DNA of 10,060 bases from Bacillota bacterium (lineage in GTDB: Bacteria > Bacillota > Clostridia > Oscillospirales > Acutalibacteraceae). The first letter of the stretch is position 1. Every line of letters begins with the position of its first letter. A program made the translations under genes and the position numbers. Below are positions 6,464 through 10,060 of the stretch, piece by piece. Where the stretch lies: positions 1-10,060 of the forward strand of contig JAUZPX010000069.1 of the NCBI GenBank assembly GCA_030705695.1, written 5' to 3'. The notes beneath the pieces are model-generated. The model saw only the letters and a program-made list of their open reading frames with translations, was not told the DNA's origin and searched no databases.

Positions 6464-7315
6464 TTGGAAAGCCCGAAGATTCAGCAAGAGATCCAAAATT
6501 TGATGAGCCTGAATCGTCTTCCTCACGCTATTATTCTTGAAGGCGCAGATGCAAAAACACGAGAGGAAGTCGCTTTATATCTGTCTCAGTGGGCTGTATG
6601 CAAAAGTGCGGAAAAGCCTTGCGGAGATTGCTCTGGTTGTATTAAAGCAGAGAGAAAATCTCATGGCGACATTTATTATGCACAGAAAGCAGGCAAAACC
6701 GAGGTAATTCCGATTGAAGAAATCCGGAAAATCTGTAGCGATGCTTTCATTATGCCTAATGAATCTGATACCAAAGTATATGTGCTTTACGATGCAGATA
6801 AAATGCTTCTTCCGGCATGCAACGCTTTTTTAAAGATTCTCGAAGAACCGCCTCAAGCAACGTTGTTTATTCTTACGTGTCAATCGTGTGCGGCATTGCT
6901 TCCTACGATTCTTTCAAGGGCTGTCGTTTTTCATCTTGATTCAGAAACAGAAAGCTCTTCTGGTGAAAACATTGCGTTGCTTGCAAATGAAATTGCTTTG
7001 GCTATGATTGCACATAAGGAATTTCCGCTGCTTTCATCAATAGGAAGTTTTTCCTCCGATAAAAAAATGATGACAGATACGCTGAACAATTTAAAAGTAA
7101 TTTTACGTGACAGTCTTGTGCTGTCTTACGGCACTCCTGTAATATCAAAAACAGAAAGTTGCCAAAAACTTGCAAATGTTTTAACTCAAGCACAACTCAT
7201 TTCTCTTTTGGATATTATCGACAACACACTTATTAAAATCAATCAAAATATAAATATGAATTTATTGACCACATGGTTTTGTGCGTCATTGAGGAGGATT
7301 TCATGGCAGAGATAA
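6464..7315 (+). CDS. holB: DNA polymerase III clamp-loader subunit delta'
   Basis: Delta' is the rigid subunit of the clamp loader that places the beta clamp on DNA. The protein has 283 aa, somewhat short for the family. It opens with NRLPHAIILEG, followed by GADAKT (27-32) where active ATPases have a P-loop; this degenerate loop is normal for delta'. Zinc ligands are C46, C53, C56 and C59 (C-x6-C-x2-C-x2-C). YDADKM (109-114) stands in the Walker B region, FLKILEEPP (122-130) is diagnostic, and LPTILSRAVVF (146-156) follows. The start is TTG, with GGAG 10 nt upstream; no ATG fits better. It overlaps ricT by 13 bp, a pairing widespread in Firmicutes. It is probably read from the promoter left of the repeat element. 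Confidence 0.92.
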   Translation: MESPKIQQEIQNLMSLNRLPHAIILEGADAKTREEVALYLSQWAVCKSAEKPCGDCSGCIKAERKSHGDIYYAQKAGKTEVIPIEEIRKICSDAFIMPNESDTKVYVLYDADKMLLPACNAFLKILEEPPQATLFILTCQSCAALLPTILSRAVVFHLDSETESSSGENIALLANEIALAMIAHKEFPLLSSIGSFSSDKKMMTDTLNNLKVILRDSLVLSYGTPVISKTESCQKLANVLTQAQLISLLDIIDNTLIKINQNINMNLLTTWFCASLRRISWQR

Positions 7316-8175
7316 TCGGCGTTCGATTTAAAGATGCAGGCAAAGTCTACTACTTTGATCCCGACGATCAACAACTGGTACCGGGTGATATGGTAGTTGT
7401 CGAAACTGCAAGAGGTATCGAGTGCGGCGAGGTTGCGACAGCCAACAGGCAAATTCCTGATAACGATATTGTTCATCCACTTAAAAAGCTCATAAGAAAA
7501 GCAACTGCTGAGGATATAAGTCATCTTGAAGAAAACAAGAAAAAAGAAAAATCCGTTTTTGCTGAATGCAGTAAAAAAATTCTTGAGCATAAGTTGGATA
7601 TGAAACTTGTTGACGTCGAATGCACCTTTGATAACAATAAAATCATTTTTTACTTCACAGCCGACGGCAGAGTTGATTTCCGTAATCTTGTTAAAGACTT
7701 AGCTTCTGTATTCCGCACACGTATTGAACTCAGGCAGATTGGTGTTCGTGATGAAGCAAAAATGCTCGGCGGGCTCGGTATATGCGGTCAGCCATTTTGC
7801 TGCTCTAGCTTTTTGGGTGAATTCCAGCCTGTCTCCATTAAAATGGCAAAAGAACAAGGTCTTTCACTAAGTCCCGTTAAAATATCAGGTACATGCGGAA
7901 GACTTATGTGCTGTTTAAAATATGAACAAGAAGCGTATACAGACCTCTTGAAAACAACTCCGAAAGTCGGAGCACTTGTCAACACTCCTGACGGCAAAGG
8001 CATGGTCGTTGAACAAAACCTGCTTACAGGCATGATGAAAATCAGAATGGACAGCGCCCCCGAGACTGCTCCGCACATCTTCCACAAAAGTCAACTGCAG
8101 CTTTTAAAGGATGCTCACATCCGAGTTGAAAAAGACGAGTTGGAAAAGCTTAAAGAACTTGAAAAAGATATTTGA
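7303..8175 (+). CDS. ricT: PSP1-domain protein, RicT/YaaT family
   Basis: In Bacillus subtilis, RicT (YaaT) works with RicA and RicF as an Fe-S complex that stimulates RNase Y-dependent mRNA maturation and affects sporulation, competence and biofilm formation. This 290-aa homologue has the PSP1 domain, including GVRDEAKMLGGLGICGQPFC (147-166). The conserved cysteines are present at C161, C166, C167, C198, C203 and C204, within GICGQPFCC and GTCGRLMCCLKYE. The C-terminal 270-290 is a charged helix. I use the ATG at 7303, which has GGAGG 5 nt before it inside the end of holB. An ATG at 7273 lacks such a site. Its stop codon overlaps the -35 box of the ferredoxin promoter. No RicA or RicF gene is in the window. 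Confidence 0.92.
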   Translation: MAEIIGVRFKDAGKVYYFDPDDQQLVPGDMVVVETARGIECGEVATANRQIPDNDIVHPLKKLIRKATAEDISHLEENKKKEKSVFAECSKKILEHKLDMKLVDVECTFDNNKIIFYFTADGRVDFRNLVKDLASVFRTRIELRQIGVRDEAKMLGGLGICGQPFCCSSFLGEFQPVSIKMAKEQGLSLSPVKISGTCGRLMCCLKYEQEAYTDLLKTTPKVGALVNTPDGKGMVVEQNLLTGMMKIRMDSAPETAPHIFHKSQLQLLKDAHIRVEKDELEKLKELEKDI

Positions 8176-8201
8176 CAAAATACTCATTTTTATTCTATAA
8201 T
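8172..8201 (+). promoter_or_regulatory. Strong sigma-A-type promoter of the ferredoxin gene
   Basis: TTGACA (8172-8177) and TATAAT (8196-8201) are both perfect consensus boxes, with 18-bp spacing. The -35 box overlaps the ricT stop codon (8173-8175). Transcription would begin near 8208, leaving a leader of about 58 nt before the ferredoxin ATG. Confidence 0.85.
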
Positions 8202-8265
8202 TCGATTGATATTTTACAATTTTCATGATAGAATATTATCGATATTAAAAAGGAGGTGTTCTCCC

Positions 8266-8436
8266 ATGGCATATAAAATCACTGATGATTGCATTTCTTG
8301 TGGCGCTTGTCAGCCTGAATGCCCTGTCGAAGCTATTTCTGAGGGCGATAGCATTTTCGTTATCAATGCTGATTTATGTACAGAATGCGGCGCTTGCGCA
8401 GACGTTTGTCCGGTAAGTGCTCCTGTTCAAGAATAA
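8266..8436 (+). CDS. Two-cluster [4Fe-4S] ferredoxin, clostridial type
   Basis: A 56-aa cytosolic electron carrier of low potential, of the kind that serves pyruvate:ferredoxin oxidoreductase and hydrogenases in anaerobes. Both cluster motifs are intact: C9-x2-C12-x2-C15-x3-C19-P and C38-x2-C41-x2-C44-x3-C48-P, the classical arrangement for two [4Fe-4S] clusters. I choose the ATG at 8266, preceded by AGGAGGTG with 7-nt spacing. An open frame from 8206 adds residues that do not belong to the family. The gene is a single-gene unit: a consensus promoter before it and a strong terminator after it suggest high constitutive expression. Read-through from holB-ricT is also likely, because no terminator separates them. 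The physiological partner cannot be told from this window. Confidence 0.96.
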   Translation: MAYKITDDCISCGACQPECPVEAISEGDSIFVINADLCTECGACADVCPVSAPVQE

Positions 8437-8453
8437 TCAATACATAAATGCAC

Positions 8454-8493
8454 ACACCAGTACAAATCTTTTGATTTGTACTGGTGTTTTTTT
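8454..8493 (+). terminator. Intrinsic terminator of the ferredoxin gene
   Basis: ACACCAGTACAAATC (8454-8468) pairs perfectly over 15 bp with 8473-8487. The loop is four T residues, and a run of T residues follows to 8493. It lies 17 bp past the stop codon. The minus-strand side has no U-tract, so it should not end the dinB operon. Confidence 0.95.
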
Positions 8494-8514
8494 GCTTTAA
8501 ATATAATTTATAAA

Positions 8515-8763
8515 TTAATTTTTTCCCAAACGATCCTCCAAAAACCAGAACCGTTCTTCCTCTAAAAACAGATGAAATTCACGATTTCTGATTCTACACG
8601 AAAACCGCCATCCCTGTCCGCCTGACTTTAAAGATGCAGCACGGCAAACATTTGTAACACGATCTATTGCAAACTTACGCCCGTCCTCCCATATTATAGA
8701 TAAAGGGGTAATTTCCCCTGCTAAATTGTAATGAGCAATAACTTCTACAAACTTCTTTTTCAT
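8515..8763 (-). CDS. Small conserved-looking protein paired with dinB
   Basis: An 82-aa protein with no assigned function. It alternates short hydrophobic and charged stretches, suggesting a small beta-rich fold: FVEVIAHYN, GEITPLSIIWEDGRKFAIDR (16-35), VCRAASLKSGGQGWRFSCRI (39-58), then FHLFLEEERFWFLED. There is no signal peptide, membrane segment or catalytic motif. It starts 57 bp after dinB on the same strand, and AAGGAA lies 11 nt before the ATG. I recall similar short proteins beside DNA polymerase IV genes in other Clostridia, so an accessory role in lesion bypass is possible. Actinobacterial DUF6504 proteins near Y-family polymerases are a loose analogy that I cannot confirm. Confidence 0.75.
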   Translation of the reverse strand: MKKKFVEVIAHYNLAGEITPLSIIWEDGRKFAIDRVTNVCRAASLKSGGQGWRFSCRIRNREFHLFLEEERFWFLEDRLGKN

Positions 8764-8820
8764 TAAAATCTCAGTTCCTTTTTATTTTATATTAACTTTT
8801 TTGCCTTTAGCTGTTATGAA

Positions 8821-10053
8821 TTAATATCCAACGGGAAATGTCTTATGATTATCCTTTGGATCGTGATGAGACAGCTGTTTATCTGTCATGACAAGTCCAC
8901 GAAGAACGGAACGATTACCAAAACGATAGCGTATATCATCAAGCGCATACTCAAGGCTTTCTTCTTTTTGATTTTTCAAACGGTCTGGCATAAACGAAAG
9001 CTGAAAAAATTCATCGTCAACCAGATCGCATGCACGAATTCCCAATGAGCGAATCGGCTTGTTAGGACGACTAAGCGTAAACAGTTCAAAAGCTTTTTCA
9101 GCAAGATCAGCAGAAGTACACAGCGGAAACGGAAATTTTCCCTGCCGCTCGTAAGAATTCAATTCATTGTCACGCACATAAATCTGCAATGTTTTACACT
9201 TGAAGCTCTGCTCACGCAACCGTGCAGCTACGCTCTCTGCCAACATGCAAAATGTAATGCGCACATCATTATCAGTTAAAAGGTCCTTAGGAGTTGTCGT
9301 TGAATTACCAACACTTTTTACTGCTGATTTAAACCCTATATTTGTAACGGGAGAATTATCAAGTCCGTTTGCAAAGCTCCAAAGCATATCTCCGTTTTTC
9401 CCAAGAATATGGTTTAGGAACTTTACATCTGCTTTTGCAACATCTCCAATAGTATAAATACCGTAACGTTTTAAATATGTCGAAGTAGCTCGTCCGATAT
9501 ATAAAAGCTCATTTGCATTTAAACGCCAAACCTTCTCTTTGAAATTCTCACGGGAAAGCACGGTAGTAGCATCTGGCTTTTTCATATCGGAACCTAATTT
9601 GGCAAAAATTTTGTTAAAACTAACTCCAACAGACACAGTAACCCCAAGTTCAAATTTAACCCTTTTTCTAATTTGATTTGCTATTTGTTCTCCATTACCG
9701 AACAAATGAGTCGAGCCTGTAACATCAATCCATGCCTCATCAAGACCAAAGGCTTGTACCTTAGGACTATATTCCTCATATATTTCTCTTGTCATTTTAG
9801 AATAGCGTAAATAGCGGTCAAAATTCGCAGGTACGAATATAATGTCAGGGCACTTCTGACGTGCTTTCCATAAAGGTTCTCCTGTTTGAACTCCGTATTT
9901 TTTTGCCAATTCGTTTTTGGCAAGTATAATCCCGTGACGCGCATCCTCATCTCCGCCAACTGCGATAGGCTTGTCCCGAAGCTCGGGGCGATACAAACAT
10001 TCCACACTGGCATAAAAACCATTTAAATAGGAATGTAAAATAACTCTGTCCAA
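8821..10053 (-). CDS. dinB: DNA polymerase IV (Y family) with a substituted catalytic aspartate
   Basis: Y-family polymerases copy damaged DNA with low fidelity. The 410-aa protein has the palm and fingers (1 to about 175), a thumb with helix-hairpin-helix (about 178-240) and the little finger (about 245-350). Other landmarks are FYASVE (13-18), the steric-gate residue Y14, catalytic D105 and E106 in LDEAWID, SVGVSFNKIFAKLGSDMKKP (141-160) and a beta-clamp-binding-like QLSFM (351-355). It ends FPVGY, as clostridial homologues do. The striking feature is ILHSYLNGF: Tyr9 (codon TAT, complement of 10027-10029) replaces the first metal-binding Asp, E. coli D8. The rest looks intact. The TTG start at 10053 fits the family N-terminus, but the ribosome site lies beyond the window, so the exact start is open. 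The downstream 82-aa gene is probably co-transcribed. Confidence 0.92.
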   Translation of the reverse strand: MDRVILHSYLNGFYASVECLYRPELRDKPIAVGGDEDARHGIILAKNELAKKYGVQTGEPLWKARQKCPDIIFVPANFDRYLRYSKMTREIYEEYSPKVQAFGLDEAWIDVTGSTHLFGNGEQIANQIRKRVKFELGVTVSVGVSFNKIFAKLGSDMKKPDATTVLSRENFKEKVWRLNANELLYIGRATSTYLKRYGIYTIGDVAKADVKFLNHILGKNGDMLWSFANGLDNSPVTNIGFKSAVKSVGNSTTTPKDLLTDNDVRITFCMLAESVAARLREQSFKCKTLQIYVRDNELNSYERQGKFPFPLCTSADLAEKAFELFTLSRPNKPIRSLGIRACDLVDDEFFQLSFMPDRLKNQKEESLEYALDDIRYRFGNRSVLRGLVMTDKQLSHHDPKDNHKTFPVGY

Positions 10054-10060
10054 AACTTCA

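Noticed and set aside
1..10060. Search for CRISPR arrays, tRNA or rRNA genes, phage genes or defence systems
   Set aside because: No spaced direct repeats, cloverleaf-like sequence, integrase, transposase or defence-type domain was seen; the only repeats are the MITE-like family.

Overview
The window looks like a chromosomal segment of a low-GC Gram-positive anaerobe, most likely a gut-type member of the Clostridia (Oscillospiraceae/Ruminococcaceae-like). The grounds are a long-form hpf, a holB-ricT(yaaT) pair, a short ProB without a PUA domain, an 8-Cys ferredoxin, strong AGGAGG ribosome binding sites with several TTG/GTG starts, and sigma-A-type promoters. The taxonomic call is inference from gene content and protein style, not from a database search.

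Layout. Positions 1-108 hold the right part of a dispersed repeat, followed by the terminator of a minus-strand group. That group reads, in order of transcription, a YfcE/YsnB-type phosphodiesterase (2737-2273), a tRNA CCA-adding enzyme with an HD domain (2217-883) and long-form hibernation factor hpf (772-233). Divergent from it, on the plus strand, are three small genes of unknown function (2807-3923), ended by a short repeat derivative and an intrinsic terminator. Next comes the minus-strand proline operon, proB (6117-5326) then proA (5253-4009), with its own extended -10 promoter. A full 160-bp copy of the repeat (6271-6430) sits in the divergent region in front of holB. holB and ricT overlap by 13 bp. 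A strong promoter overlapping the ricT stop codon drives a 56-aa two-cluster ferredoxin, closed by a 15-bp-stem terminator. The right end carries a minus-strand pair: dinB (DNA polymerase IV) followed by a small conserved-looking protein.

How the genes work together. Most are housekeeping: tRNA 3'-end maturation, ribosome hibernation, proline synthesis, clamp loading, RNA maturation or regulation through RicT, electron transfer and translesion synthesis. The non-routine items are four. (1) A MITE-like repeat family occurs three times in 10 kb; one copy lies directly downstream of a candidate holB promoter, so it may form the holB leader. (2) The dinB product has Tyr where the first catalytic metal-binding Asp should be, which predicts an inactive polymerase unless it is a sequence error. 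(3) A three-gene cassette of small acidic, basic and hydrophobic-tailed proteins has no assigned function. (4) A perfect 10-bp inverted repeat overlies a candidate -10 box in front of hpf. I do not see a defence system, CRISPR array, prophage or RNA gene here.
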